A stretch of 64,000 nucleotides of DNA from Serratia marcescens. Lineage in GTDB: Bacteria; Pseudomonadota; Gammaproteobacteria; Enterobacterales; Enterobacteriaceae. Under the pieces are notes generated by a model that saw only the letters and a list, made by a program, of their open reading frames with translations, ran no database searches and had not been told where the DNA came from. Position 1 is the stretch's first letter; every line of letters starts with the position of its first letter. The stretch spans positions 1 through 64,000 of the forward strand of contig NZ_JARVZZ010000003.1 in assembly GCF_029846115.1 (NCBI RefSeq), read 5' to 3'. Below, piece after piece: positions 41,104 through 49,186 of the stretch. A program made the position numbers and the translations under genes.

Positions 41104-43140
41104 ATGTCCAAGACCACGACCAAACCAAGTGCAAAAAAAATCGTGAAGACTGAGGCTGCTCAGTTTGTCGAAGCGACCCTGGCTCAGGCCGAGTTGAAAT
41201 ATGTCATGCTCAAAGAGCTGGCTGCGACGGCCCTCAATGCGCGCATAACGCCCCGTACGACCGCAGATATTGAAGGGCGAGCGGCCAGTATTGAGGGCGC
41301 TGGGCTGCTGCAGAATCTCGTCGTGTATCTCATGGCTGATGGGTTGTACGGGGTTGCTGCCGGTGAAACCCGCCGTTTGGGCCTCAACGTGCTGATGGAG
41401 CAGGGACGGTCTGCGGCAGGCGTTCCTGTGACGCCAGAGTTCAGGGTAGCCGTCTTGGTGGTGTGTGAAGACGACGCTCATGCCATCTCCATCGCGGAAA
41501 ACGTACAGCGCTCTAATCTGGAGCCTGCTGACCAACTGGAAAGCTTCCGCGTCATGGCGGAAAAGGGAACGTCTGTTGAACGGATCGGGGCCATTCTTGG
41601 TTACAGCACGGCTCATGTCAAAAAATGCCTCAAGTTGACGACCGTCGCGCCAGCCCTGCTGGAACTGCTGAAAACCAACGACATCAATTTTGACCAGTTA
41701 GCCGCACTGGGCGCAACCGATGATCACCCGCGTCAGATTCAGGCATGGGAAAAGGGTCATTATTACGAGCAATACCGTACACCCAAGGCGTTGCGTGAAA
41801 GCGTGCTGAACGATGAAGTGTCAGCGGTAGAGAGTGATTTGGTCGATTTTGTTGGGCTGGAAGCCTACCAAGCGGCAGGTGGTGAAACCCGTGAAGATTT
41901 GTTTGCTGACAGCATCATCCTGACCAATCGGTTGCAGTTGGAAACGATGGCGCTTGCCAAGCTGCAGGACGCGGCGGACATTGTCGCTAAAGAAGAAGGT
42001 TGGGCTTGGGCACAAGGCCGGTGCAAGGAAGTGAGGAGCTGGGGTGAGGATGCAAAGGTTTTCGACGTGCTCTATGCCCATGCCACGTTGAGCGACGAGC
42101 AGAATGCAGAAGTTGATCAACTGGAGTCTGAGAAAAAATTGCTCGAAAGCCAGCTCGAGGGCGCTGATGCCGACGACGAGTGGGAGCATACCCCGCGTAT
42201 CGGGCAAATTAACGCACGTCTTGTCGAGATCAACGAACACGCTGAAATCAACAAATGGTCGCTGGATGTACGCGACACGGCGGGTGTGGTTGCCTATCTG
42301 CAAGACGGGAAAATTAATATCCAACGCGGTTTGATGAAGATGGAAGACATCAAGCTGGTTGAGAAAACCGAGCGTGAAAAAGCCAATAAAGAAACCCCAC
42401 CGTCAGAGAAAGGGTTATCGCAGGTGTTGGTCAACAGTCTGTCTGCCGAACGCACTCTGGCCGTTGCCGCCTCGTTGGCACAAAATTCGATGGTTGCTCT
42501 TGTCCTGCACACCTTCACATTAACACGCCGGATCTTTGGAAAGAGGTATTTCAGCGAACTGCATACCTCCGTGGACAGCCAACGCAGCAACTGCCTGAAC
42601 CAATCCGCGGACGCAGGCAGTGAAAACGGCCTCGCTAACCAGACGCTGAACGCGCTGCATGAGAGCTGGCTGAGTCGCTTTCCGCAGGAGTGGGTCGACG
42701 GGTTCGACTGGTTACTGGAATGGCCACAGGAAGACGTGCTGGCGCTGCTGGCCTACTGTGTTTCCCACGGTCTCGATGGCAGAGAGTGCCAATTGCATGA
42801 CAACCGCGTGGGTACCAAGCTGGCGCGTGTTGAGAAGGCGCTGAACTTCCAGATCGGCGATTGGTGGAGACCGACCTCTGCCAACTATTTTTCACGCATC
42901 GCCAAAGACCAGATTGTTGACGCACTCAACAGTGCCGGTCGCGCCGGTAATGCCAGCGACGCCGAGGGCATGAAACGCAAAGAAGCGGCGGAGTTCGCCG
43001 AGGCCGTGCTGAAAGAGACCTCTTGGTTGCCCGCCTGCATGTCACCCGCAGCGCAGCCGCAGCCTGTGCTGGAGAGTTCCACTGATACGGGGACTCCCCT
43101 CAACACTGATTCTGCTGCTGACGTCCGCGCTGCCGCCTAA
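41104..43140 (+). CDS. ParB-like leading-region protein
   Basis: A 678-residue protein with a ParB/Spo0J N-terminal nuclease-like domain (around residues 45-130: IEGAGLLQNLVVYL...ALVVCEDDAHAISIAENVQRSNLEPADQLESF) and an HTH region (RIGAILGYSTAHVKKCLKLTTVAP). Acidic coiled segments and a C-terminal domain follow. Large ParB-like proteins of this type sit next to psiB in F- and I-type leading regions and are not partition proteins. The start ATG 41104 has GGAGGAA upstream. Its exact role is unknown. Confidence 0.85.
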   Translation: MSKTTTKPSAKKIVKTEAAQFVEATLAQAELKYVMLKELAATALNARITPRTTADIEGRAASIEGAGLLQNLVVYLMADGLYGVAAGETRRLGLNVLMEQGRSAAGVPVTPEFRVAVLVVCEDDAHAISIAENVQRSNLEPADQLESFRVMAEKGTSVERIGAILGYSTAHVKKCLKLTTVAPALLELLKTNDINFDQLAALGATDDHPRQIQAWEKGHYYEQYRTPKALRESVLNDEVSAVESDLVDFVGLEAYQAAGGETREDLFADSIILTNRLQLETMALAKLQDAADIVAKEEGWAWAQGRCKEVRSWGEDAKVFDVLYAHATLSDEQNAEVDQLESEKKLLESQLEGADADDEWEHTPRIGQINARLVEINEHAEINKWSLDVRDTAGVVAYLQDGKINIQRGLMKMEDIKLVEKTEREKANKETPPSEKGLSQVLVNSLSAERTLAVAASLAQNSMVALVLHTFTLTRRIFGKRYFSELHTSVDSQRSNCLNQSADAGSENGLANQTLNALHESWLSRFPQEWVDGFDWLLEWPQEDVLALLAYCVSHGLDGRECQLHDNRVGTKLARVEKALNFQIGDWWRPTSANYFSRIAKDQIVDALNSAGRAGNASDAEGMKRKEAAEFAEAVLKETSWLPACMSPAAQPQPVLESSTDTGTPLNTDSAADVRAAA

Positions 43141-43180
43141 CTGACAGGGAGCTGCCGCCGGAAGGCGGCAGAGCAAAACC

Positions 43181-43645
43181 ATGAAAAATCAAAGATTGAG
43201 CCTTGAGCAGTTAACCGGGATGAGTGCTACCGAACTGGAAGAGTATCGCGATCGGGGCAGGGCGTGGCGGAGAATGCTGAACAATGCCGTGCTGGGTGCG
43301 CTGGCGCTGCCGAAGGGGTGGGTAGCGAACGCAGAAGAGGTGTGCGAATTTTGTGGGCAGGTACCCGTGGTGTGTCGGATTAGCCCGAAGGGGGATGATG
43401 TTACCGCGATTTATCTGTGCAGCGCGGGGGCGGATGTGCCGGGCTGGTCTGCTGTTCTTCCGTACCAGGGAACATCGTTAACCGCTAACCAGGGCGACTG
43501 CATTGCCTGGGTGCATACCGCTGACAATTTTGAGCCGGAGACGATTAATCGGGTATTGAACGTGGTCGGTGAGTACTACCGTCATGGATTCACCCGCCCG
43601 GAGAAACTGGCGGTTGCGCTGAGAATGGGGGGATTTTGCGTATGA
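43181..43645 (+). CDS. psiB: PsiB SOS inhibitor
   Basis: A 154-residue protein similar in pattern to F PsiB: LSLEQLTGMSATELEEYRDRGRAWRRMLNNAVLGALALPKGWVANAEEVCEFCGQVPVVCRI and a C-terminal ...RPEKLAVALRMGG. PsiB binds RecA and prevents SOS induction while single-stranded plasmid DNA enters. The gene overlaps psiA by 4 bp. A GC hairpin (43152-43171) lies just before its ribosome site and may modulate translation. Confidence 0.88.
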   Translation: MKNQRLSLEQLTGMSATELEEYRDRGRAWRRMLNNAVLGALALPKGWVANAEEVCEFCGQVPVVCRISPKGDDVTAIYLCSAGADVPGWSAVLPYQGTSLTANQGDCIAWVHTADNFEPETINRVLNVVGEYYRHGFTRPEKLAVALRMGGFCV

Positions 43646-44370
43646 TCCCGAATAATCGCGCACTGGTGCCAGTCAACGAATATCAGCAAGCCGCCGTCCA
43701 TGCCGTGGTGTTGGTCGAGCGTAAGAAAGAGCAGGGCAAGCGGCTCGCCGCGTTTCCGTATGCCAAAGCCTTTTTCAAGGTTCTGAACAACGGTCGAGGA
43801 CAGATTTTAGCGAGCGATATTCGCCAAATATCGTCAAACTATTTCCCGGATGAGCGGGGTGGATCATCCATCCAGCAATACATTGAGGCGCTGGACAGGC
43901 TTATTGAGAGCGGTGGCCAATATAGTCCACTTCCGCTGTCCGGCGATGTTGCTGCAACCCTGTTCCCCGCCTATGGCGAACTTTGCCGGGAACGGCGGGA
44001 ACGAAAGTGGGATATGCAGGCCGAACGGAAAGACCGTTGGCAGTCGAGGGAAAAACAGCAACAGCGCCGTCGCTATCAGAATCAGCTGGCGCAGGCCGAA
44101 GTTGAACTGGCGTTTGTAACGCCAAGTACGGTCGGCGCATGGTATGCGTACTGGAGCAAGCGCGACATTTACGAGGACGACCTGACCGAGGGATTTTTCG
44201 CGTGGTTCGAGCGGTTTCCGCGCATGGCTGGCTGTAACCTGCAGCATTATAAATCTGATGCGCTGTGGGCGGTGATGGAAAGATTGCAGCAGGTTGAAGC
44301 TGATTTGACTGATGACGAACGGGCATTCAACGCGTTGCTTATTCCGAATAAACTGCCACGTAAGGTATGA
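43642..44370 (+). CDS. psiA: PsiA
   Basis: A 242-residue basic protein matching PsiA: ALVPVNEYQQAAVHAV, RLAAFPYAKAFFKVLN, LIESGGQYSPLPL, the Gln/Arg-rich QSREKQQQRRRYQNQLAQAEVELAFVTPSTVGAWYAYW. It starts at ATG 43642, overlapping the psiB stop as ATGA. It always accompanies psiB in leading regions; its biochemical role is not settled. Confidence 0.9.
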   Translation: MIPNNRALVPVNEYQQAAVHAVVLVERKKEQGKRLAAFPYAKAFFKVLNNGRGQILASDIRQISSNYFPDERGGSSIQQYIEALDRLIESGGQYSPLPLSGDVAATLFPAYGELCRERRERKWDMQAERKDRWQSREKQQQRRRYQNQLAQAEVELAFVTPSTVGAWYAYWSKRDIYEDDLTEGFFAWFERFPRMAGCNLQHYKSDALWAVMERLQQVEADLTDDERAFNALLIPNKLPRKV

Positions 44371-44411
44371 GGGGAGCGGCTTGAAATACGCGCTCAATGA
44401 AGAAAATAATA

Positions 44412-44466
44412 GTTTTCAACTTGAAAACAAATCCGCCAGAGGGTACAATGTTTTCAAGATGAAAAC
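44412..44466 (+). promoter_or_regulatory. higBA promoter with two operators
   Basis: Perfect operators GTTTTCA-N3-TGAAAAC at 44412-44428 and 44450-44466. The promoter TTGAAA (44421-44426), 17-bp spacer, TACAAT (44444-44449) is framed by them: one covers the -35 and the other starts right after the -10. HigA should repress here. Confidence 0.88.
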
Positions 44467-44484
44467 AGGGCTAAGGGATTTGCG

Positions 44485-44796
44485 GTGCATGTGATCAGTA
44501 GACAGCCGTTTAATGAGGCTGCCGGGAAATACCCTAATAGCGCGTTGGCGCTTCTGGATCTGATGAGGGTTCTGGAAAAAAAGACCTTTAACAGCCCGGA
44601 TGAGATGAAAAGAGCGATCCCGTCACTGGATAACTTCAAATACCGTAAGAAATGGTGGGTGATTGATGTGTCCGGTAACACGTTGCGGTTGATGGCTTTC
44701 ATTGACTTTGAAAAGCAAAAGTTTTTTGTAAAGCACATTGCGACTCACGCCGAATACGACAAGTTAACCAAGTACTATAGGGAGCATAAAGAATGA
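44485..44796 (+). CDS. higB: HigB-type mRNA interferase toxin
   Basis: A 103-residue RelE-superfamily toxin (HigB/YgjN type): FNEAAGKYPNSALALLDLMRVLEKKTFNSPDEMKRAIPSLDNFKYRKKWWVIDVSGNTLRLMAFIDFEKQKFFVKHIATHAEYDKLTKYYR. It cleaves mRNA on the ribosome unless bound by HigA. It starts at GTG 44485 (GTG 44491 is possible) and overlaps higA by 4 bp. Toxin first, antitoxin second, is the usual hig order. Confidence 0.92.
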   Translation: MHVISRQPFNEAAGKYPNSALALLDLMRVLEKKTFNSPDEMKRAIPSLDNFKYRKKWWVIDVSGNTLRLMAFIDFEKQKFFVKHIATHAEYDKLTKYYREHKE

Positions 44797-45236
44797 CTGT
44801 TGCCACTCATATCGACGCCGCCAGTGCCGAAGGCATGATCGCGACATTTGCCAACGCGGTGAAATGCATTCCTCTGATGACCGGTGATAAAAGCGAGGCT
44901 GAATATAAAAAAGCCCTCGAGCTGATTGAGTATCTTGTCGATCGCGACGAGCTGAGCAACCCGCTTTTTGAACCGCTTGCGGCCAAAATTGCAGAGTATG
45001 AAAACAGCGCCCCGGAATTTGAGGCGTTTAACCGTCGCTTGGCGGCGATCCCTACCGGGATCGCCGCGTTGCGCACCCTGATGGATCAGCAGGGTTTAAA
45101 AGCCGCTGATCTGGAAGATGAGTTGGGGTCTAAAAGCAATGTCAGCAACATTCTCAGTGGTCGCCGTGCGTTGACTGTGCAGCACATCAAGGCGCTGGCG
45201 ACGCGTTTTGATGTCCCTGCTGATTTGTTCATTTGA
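44793..45236 (+). CDS. higA: HigA-type antitoxin
   Basis: A 147-residue antitoxin with an N-terminal toxin-binding helical part and a C-terminal XRE-type HTH (LMDQQGLKAADLEDELGSKSNVSNILSGRRALTVQHIKALATRFDVPADLFI). It neutralises HigB and should bind the two palindromes upstream of higB. Plasmid maintenance by post-segregational killing is the expected effect. A hairpin at 45294-45312 followed by TTTCT may end the transcript. Confidence 0.92.
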   Translation: MTVATHIDAASAEGMIATFANAVKCIPLMTGDKSEAEYKKALELIEYLVDRDELSNPLFEPLAAKIAEYENSAPEFEAFNRRLAAIPTGIAALRTLMDQQGLKAADLEDELGSKSNVSNILSGRRALTVQHIKALATRFDVPADLFI

Positions 45237-45293
45237 TGGGGAGGGCGGGTCAGGTGACCTGTCTGGCCAAACCCTAACGACTGACATCAAGAG

Positions 45294-45318
45294 ACGGCGC
45301 CACAGGTGCCGTTTCTGT
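45294..45318 (+). terminator. possible terminator after higA
   Basis: Stem ACGGC/GCCGT with inner GCC/GGT pairing, followed by TTTCTGTT. Confidence 0.45.
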
Positions 45319-45375
45319 TCCCATTCGTCCAGCCGGGTATTTCCTTTTTTCGTTGGCCCCTTTCCTGTCCGTATT

Positions 45376-45787
45376 GTGGCGCCCTGTTGGTTCCTTTCGG
45401 CGTTGAGCCGACAGGAACCAATGCACCCATCGCTTGCAGCAGGCTGTCGCCTGCGCCGCTTTCACTGCCCGACCGCCTATGCGGCCGGGCGCTAAGGATA
45501 CCAGGCTAAAGGCCTGGCCCTTTCTGGTGTCCCCCCTTTAGTCCTGGCTACGCGCAAGGCGTCCGTCCCCGTGACTGACCCTGGGCCGGGGCGCCGCCGT
45601 CACAAGGGTACGCTTCGCCGGTATCCTCACCCGTTCGCACTCCCTCCCGTTGGTCGTTCGCTTGCGCATGCGGCTTGCGGTCCCGCCCTTGCGTCGTCAG
45701 CTGATACCCCGTCCCGGTCAAGTTGTCACGGCGCCAGTCACCCCGCGCCGGCAAAAAGCCAAAAGGGGTATACACCAGAAAGAAGCC
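45376..45787 (+). repeat. leading-region element F
   Basis: Nearly identical to element B over ~410 bp: hairpin TTGGTTCCT/AGGAACCAA at the left, GCCCG-CCGC/GCGG-CGGGC, CCAGGC/GCCTGG, long-range arms 45521-45534 with 45765-45781, and the core CCTCACCCGTTCGCACTC near 45625. The recent similarity to B implies duplication or gene conversion. Confidence 0.78.
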
Positions 45788-45824
45788 GCCGCGGCTTCTG
45801 ATGCACTGACTAACGGGAGTGGTT

Positions 45825-46277
45825 ATGTCAACGATCGAACAACAACAGCAAATGGTTTTTTATGTGCCTGGGACAATGTGGCCGGTTGGTGTGGCTATTT
45901 GGCTGGATGGGGAATATGTCACGTCAGCCGGTCAAACATTGGCGCAGTTGCAACAGGTCAAGCCTGCGTGCGAACTGGTGACGTTTGAAGCAGCCTTGTG
46001 CGCGATGAATGACGCGGCAAAATTGCCGGTTCAGCGCATCTGCAAAGACGAATACAGGGAAAAGCTGGAAATGTTGCCGCCGCTGGATTGGCAATTTAGC
46101 GCGGGTTATTCGTCCTTCAAAATGATGGAAATGTACAGCGGTAACATCACTGACATTTACGTACAGCTCGGGGATGAGCATTTCAAACTGCGCGATCATG
46201 TCACGCTGCCACACAGCCAGATCGTGACGCGGGTGAGTGCTTTTCGTCAGGCAGAACCGGCGCAGGTAGCGGCTTAA
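45825..46277 (+). CDS. hypothetical leading-region protein
   Basis: A 150-residue protein (ATG 45825, ribosome site GGGAG) starting MSTIEQQQQMVFYVPGTMWPVG. Soluble, with mixed helix and strand. It is the first gene after element F. No family recognised; similar-sized unknowns are common in leading regions. Confidence 0.65.
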   Translation: MSTIEQQQQMVFYVPGTMWPVGVAIWLDGEYVTSAGQTLAQLQQVKPACELVTFEAALCAMNDAAKLPVQRICKDEYREKLEMLPPLDWQFSAGYSSFKMMEMYSGNITDIYVQLGDEHFKLRDHVTLPHSQIVTRVSAFRQAEPAQVAA

Positions 46278-46336
46278 AACCTATCGTTTCCCGCAGTTAA
46301 ACGCTGCGGGATGTCATTTATCACGGAGAGCAAAAA

Positions 46337-46486
46337 ATGATTATTGATGATTATATCGAAACGATCGGGCGCTACATCTTGCAACAACGTAAGGCGAGAA
46401 AACCGGCACGCGTCCCCGCTTTAAAAGTGTTTGAGTGGGCGCAGTTGCTGCGCTATCTGGAAATTCAGCGCGGATATACCTGTTAG
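46337..46486 (+). CDS. 49-residue hypothetical protein
   Basis: A short frame from ATG 46337 to TAG 46484-46486 with ribosome site GGAGAG. The peptide begins MIIDDYIETIGRYILQQRK, is basic in the middle (RKARKPARVP) and ends helical. It follows the previous gene by 59 bp on the same strand. Function unknown. Confidence 0.55.
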   Translation: MIIDDYIETIGRYILQQRKARKPARVPALKVFEWAQLLRYLEIQRGYTC

Positions 46487-46544
46487 CTTTAGTGTGCCGT
46501 CTCTCGGGGCGGCAATTTGAATCTATTTTCCCGGAGTCGGGCGC

Positions 46545-46935
46545 TGCCGGCATTGAGCCGGCACCACCCGATTAAGCCCCCGCTTGCAGCCAGCTATTCG
46601 CTGGCGCCGCTTTCACTGTTACCGCAAATTGCGGCAACACTAAGGCAACCTGGCTTCACCAGGTGAGTGGTTTCGGTGCCACTCCCTGCCAACAGGCATG
46701 GCTCAGAGTGTCTTTTGCCGTGACAGACGCTGAGCCGGGGCGTCGACCCCACAAGGGTTCGCTTGCGCCGCCATCCTCACCCGTTCGCACTCTTTCCTTT
46801 CAGTCATTCGCTTGCGCATGCGGCTTGCGGTGGTGCCCTTGCGGTTTCGCCTTGTACCCCGGCCCGGTCTCAATGTCACAGCACAAGACGCTCCGCGCCC
46901 GGCAACGCCGGGAAGGGGAGTAACACCAGAAACAG
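46545..46935 (+). repeat. leading-region element G
   Basis: Family member nearest oriT among those seen: hairpin GCCGGCA-type near 46550, CGCAAATTGCG, long-range arms (46670-46687 with 46915-46933), GTGACAGACGCTGAGCCGGG and the core CCTCACCCGTTCGCACTC near 46776. It ends 17 bp before the DUF932 gene. Confidence 0.75.
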
Positions 46936-46952
46936 AGTTTGGGAGAATAAAA

Positions 46953-47771
46953 ATGCAAAGATTATATTCAGGTTTCCGCAACGCCAATGTTATCCGTAAA
47001 GATCGCCCGTTGACCAACAATGAGTTGGCCACGTTTGTTCCCAGCGTTTTTTCCGAGGAGAAACATGCCTCCCGTAGTGAGCGTTATACCTACATTCCGA
47101 CGATCAGCTTGTTGGATAAATTGCGGGAGGAAGGATTCCAACCGTTTTACGCCTGTCAGACAAAGGTTCGCGATGAAGGCAAGCGAGGCCATACACGCCA
47201 TATGCTTCGCCTGCGCCGTGATGGCTTCGGACAGCATGATGAAGTTCCGGAAATCATTTTGCTAAACAGTCATGACGGTAGCAGTAGTTACCAGATGATC
47301 CCCGGCGTTTTCCGTTTCGTCTGCAATAACGGATTGGTGTGTGGTGATACGTTCGGTGAGGTTCGCGTGCCTCACAAAGGGGATGTCGTCGGGAAAGTTA
47401 TCGAAGGGGCGTATGAGGTTCTCAGTCTGTTCGATAAAGTCACCGAGTCACGCGAGGAAATGAAATCCATAACGTTAAATCGTGATGAGCAAATGCTCTA
47501 CGCAGATGCTGCATTGGGTTACAAATATTTCGAAACTCACCAGCCTATATCTGCCGAGCAAGTGCTACAGGCAAGACGGCGAGAAGATAACAACCCCGAT
47601 TTATGGACAACCTACCAGCGTGTTCAAGAGAACATGATCAAAGGTGGTATTGATGGGCGAACGGCGACCGGGAAACGCAGTAAAACGCGCGCAGTGAATG
47701 GCATAACGGGTGACATTAAACTCAATAATGCACTATGGAAAATGGCCGAAGCGATGAAGGCATTGAAATAA
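46953..47771 (+). CDS. DUF932 domain protein
   Basis: A 272-residue protein (ATG 46953 after GGGAGAA) resembling the plasmid DUF932 family: KHASRSERYTYIPTISLLDKLREEGFQPFYACQTKVRD...MLRLR...PEIILLNSHDGSSSYQMIPGVFRFVCNNGLVCGD. These proteins are common in leading regions and phages; their function is not established, though an anti-defence role has been suspected. A 10-bp hairpin (47780-47807) follows. Confidence 0.88.
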   Translation: MQRLYSGFRNANVIRKDRPLTNNELATFVPSVFSEEKHASRSERYTYIPTISLLDKLREEGFQPFYACQTKVRDEGKRGHTRHMLRLRRDGFGQHDEVPEIILLNSHDGSSSYQMIPGVFRFVCNNGLVCGDTFGEVRVPHKGDVVGKVIEGAYEVLSLFDKVTESREEMKSITLNRDEQMLYADAALGYKYFETHQPISAEQVLQARRREDNNPDLWTTYQRVQENMIKGGIDGRTATGKRSKTRAVNGITGDIKLNNALWKMAEAMKALK

Positions 47772-47817
47772 TCATTGTATATGGGCAGCGATACCCTGCT
47801 GCCCATAAGGATAATCT

Positions 47818-48129
47818 ATGAGAAAAACTGTTGAGATAAAGCGGTGTCTGGTATGCAGTACTGCACATATGACGATTGAAGACAATGCGACTCTGGGGTT
47901 GATAGCAAATTGCGCGTCTGAGAAATACAACTGGATAATGGAATATGATTATGGTTTCGTTATTGACTTGTGGGGATACCGATACATCGTTTTGCGATTG
48001 AAAGCGTTAGGGCTGTCAAAGAAATTTAGAAAGTTTGTCTATTCAATGACCGTTAAGCATGACCTGAATATGATTCAGTTTGATGTAGATGGGGATACAA
48101 TAGACGAGATGCCAACGTACTACTGGTGA
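47818..48129 (+). CDS. hypothetical leading-region protein (DUF5983-like)
   Basis: A 103-residue protein with AAGGA ribosome site. The segment RCLVCSTAHMTIEDNATLGLIANC recalls DUF5983 plasmid proteins; the match is from memory and moderate. It is the + strand gene closest to oriT and would be among the first to enter a recipient. Confidence 0.6.
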   Translation: MRKTVEIKRCLVCSTAHMTIEDNATLGLIANCASEKYNWIMEYDYGFVIDLWGYRYIVLRLKALGLSKKFRKFVYSMTVKHDLNMIQFDVDGDTIDEMPTYYW

Positions 48130-48139
48130 AAATCCTCTT

Positions 48140-48172
48140 ATTCTCCTTAAGCACATCGAGTGCTAAAGGAGA
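48140..48172. terminator. hairpin between convergent genes
   Basis: Arms TTCTCCTT / AAGGAGAA plus AGCAC/GTGCT inside, between the gene ending at 48129 and the minus-strand gene ending at 48261. There is no long T-run, so efficiency is uncertain. A second perfect hairpin TGGTTACGG/CCGTAACCA is at 48228-48252. Confidence 0.5.
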
Positions 48173-48260
48173 ATGCTATCTACATCTCAGATTAATCTAT
48201 CTATGTGCATACATTTTACCTTTCTTTTGGTTACGGCATTGAACCGTAACCAGATGATTT

Positions 48261-48602
48261 TTAGTTTTGTGCAGCCGAATTGCCACTATGAACTGAGTCA
48301 GGTTGTGCATTATTTATCGTTTTCAACTTACGTGGTGTTGCTGTTTTCCTCTTCGAGGAAACTGTGCTTTTTATCATGTCCTGAATGGAACGTTCACTGA
48401 CTGTGATTTCGCATGCTTCGAGGGCGGATTTAATGTCCTTGGCGGTGTACCCTTTTTGCGTAGCCAATACAATAATTTTGTCTTTCAATCCTTCCAGAAC
48501 TTCTTTTCCAGTGAGTCTTTCTTTGCTCAAATCTGGAAGCTCATCAAGCTGAACTTTAGCCAATTCTAATTGCTCTGAGCTGTACTGATTTTTTGCTGCC
48601 AT
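48261..48602 (-). CDS. putative oriT-proximal accessory protein
   Basis: A 113-residue protein starting MAAKNQYSSEQLELAK (ATG 48602, GGAG nine bases upstream; ATGs at 48611 and 48617 are alternatives). It is helical with a basic C-terminal part (SSKRKTATPRKLK), and the segment GYTAKDIKSALEACEITVSERSIQDMI looks like a helix-turn-helix. It diverges from nikA across oriT, as mobilisation accessory genes such as traK/mobC do. The exact family is not certain. Confidence 0.6.
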   Translation of the reverse strand: MAAKNQYSSEQLELAKVQLDELPDLSKERLTGKEVLEGLKDKIIVLATQKGYTAKDIKSALEACEITVSERSIQDMIKSTVSSKRKTATPRKLKTINNAQPDSVHSGNSAAQN

Positions 48603-48734
48603 GTTCAACATCTCCATTCTCATTAATCTCAATAACGACAATAGTATACGAATGCCTTCAACAAGCACAACTCCCGAAAAAGTTCTCCCATGGTGTAATG
48701 ACAAAACAGGCGATATCAACCATAATACAGATAT

Positions 48735-48845
48735 CCGGTTTCAAAGACGGGACCAGATGTGTTTTGTAGCACCGCCTGCACGCAGTCGGTTCAACAAAAC
48801 GCTGGGTCAGGGCAGAGCCCCGACACCCCACGAGACTGTTTTCTG
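48735..48845. other. oriT: origin of transfer (oriT), IncI/MOBP type
   Basis: The minus strand reads CATCTGGTCCC at 48759-48749, close to the CATCCTG/TCCC nick region of R64. To its right are the conserved GTTTTGTAGCACCGCCTGCA block and the GC inverted repeat GTCAGGGCAGAGCCCCGAC (about 48807-48825). It lies between the accessory gene and nikA. Nicking on the minus strand would send the 34-48 kb side in first. The exact nick base is inferred. Confidence 0.85.
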
Positions 48846-48870
48846 ACGAGACTAGAAGGGAAAACTCACC

Positions 48871-49176
48871 ATGAGTAAAAGCGAAAGCCGGAACAGAACA
48901 GCCCTGCTTCCCAGCATTCGTTGTTTTCCTGAAGACAAAGATGCCGTCATGAAGAAGGCCGATGCCGCAGGATTAAGTATCGGAGCTTTCATGCTTCGTA
49001 GTGCCCTCGGTCGTCGTATCGAGGCCAAATGTGATACAGAACTGATTATGGAACTCCGCCGTCTTGGTGGCTTGCAAAAGCACCTGTTTAAAGAGGGCGG
49101 CGGGGTGTTGAGTAAAGAGTATTCTGACGTGTTGATGACGATTCAGAAGGCAATCTTAAAAGTGGGTATGGAGTGA
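48871..49176 (+). CDS. nikA: NikA relaxosome DNA-binding protein
   Basis: A 101-residue ribbon-helix-helix protein: NRTALLPSIRCFPEDKDAVMKKADAAGLSIGAFMLRSALGR. It binds the repeat at oriT next to the nick and recruits NikB. It is 10 bp upstream of nikB. Ribosome site AAGGG. Confidence 0.9.
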   Translation: MSKSESRNRTALLPSIRCFPEDKDAVMKKADAAGLSIGAFMLRSALGRRIEAKCDTELIMELRRLGGLQKHLFKEGGGVLSKEYSDVLMTIQKAILKVGME

Positions 49177-49186
49177 GTCTGACAGC

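Noticed and set aside
33890..46935. CRISPR array or integron-type explanation for the repeated elements
   Set aside because: The units are 170-410 bp, irregularly spaced and separated by genes with their own starts; there are no short regular spacers and no integrase with attC-like ends.
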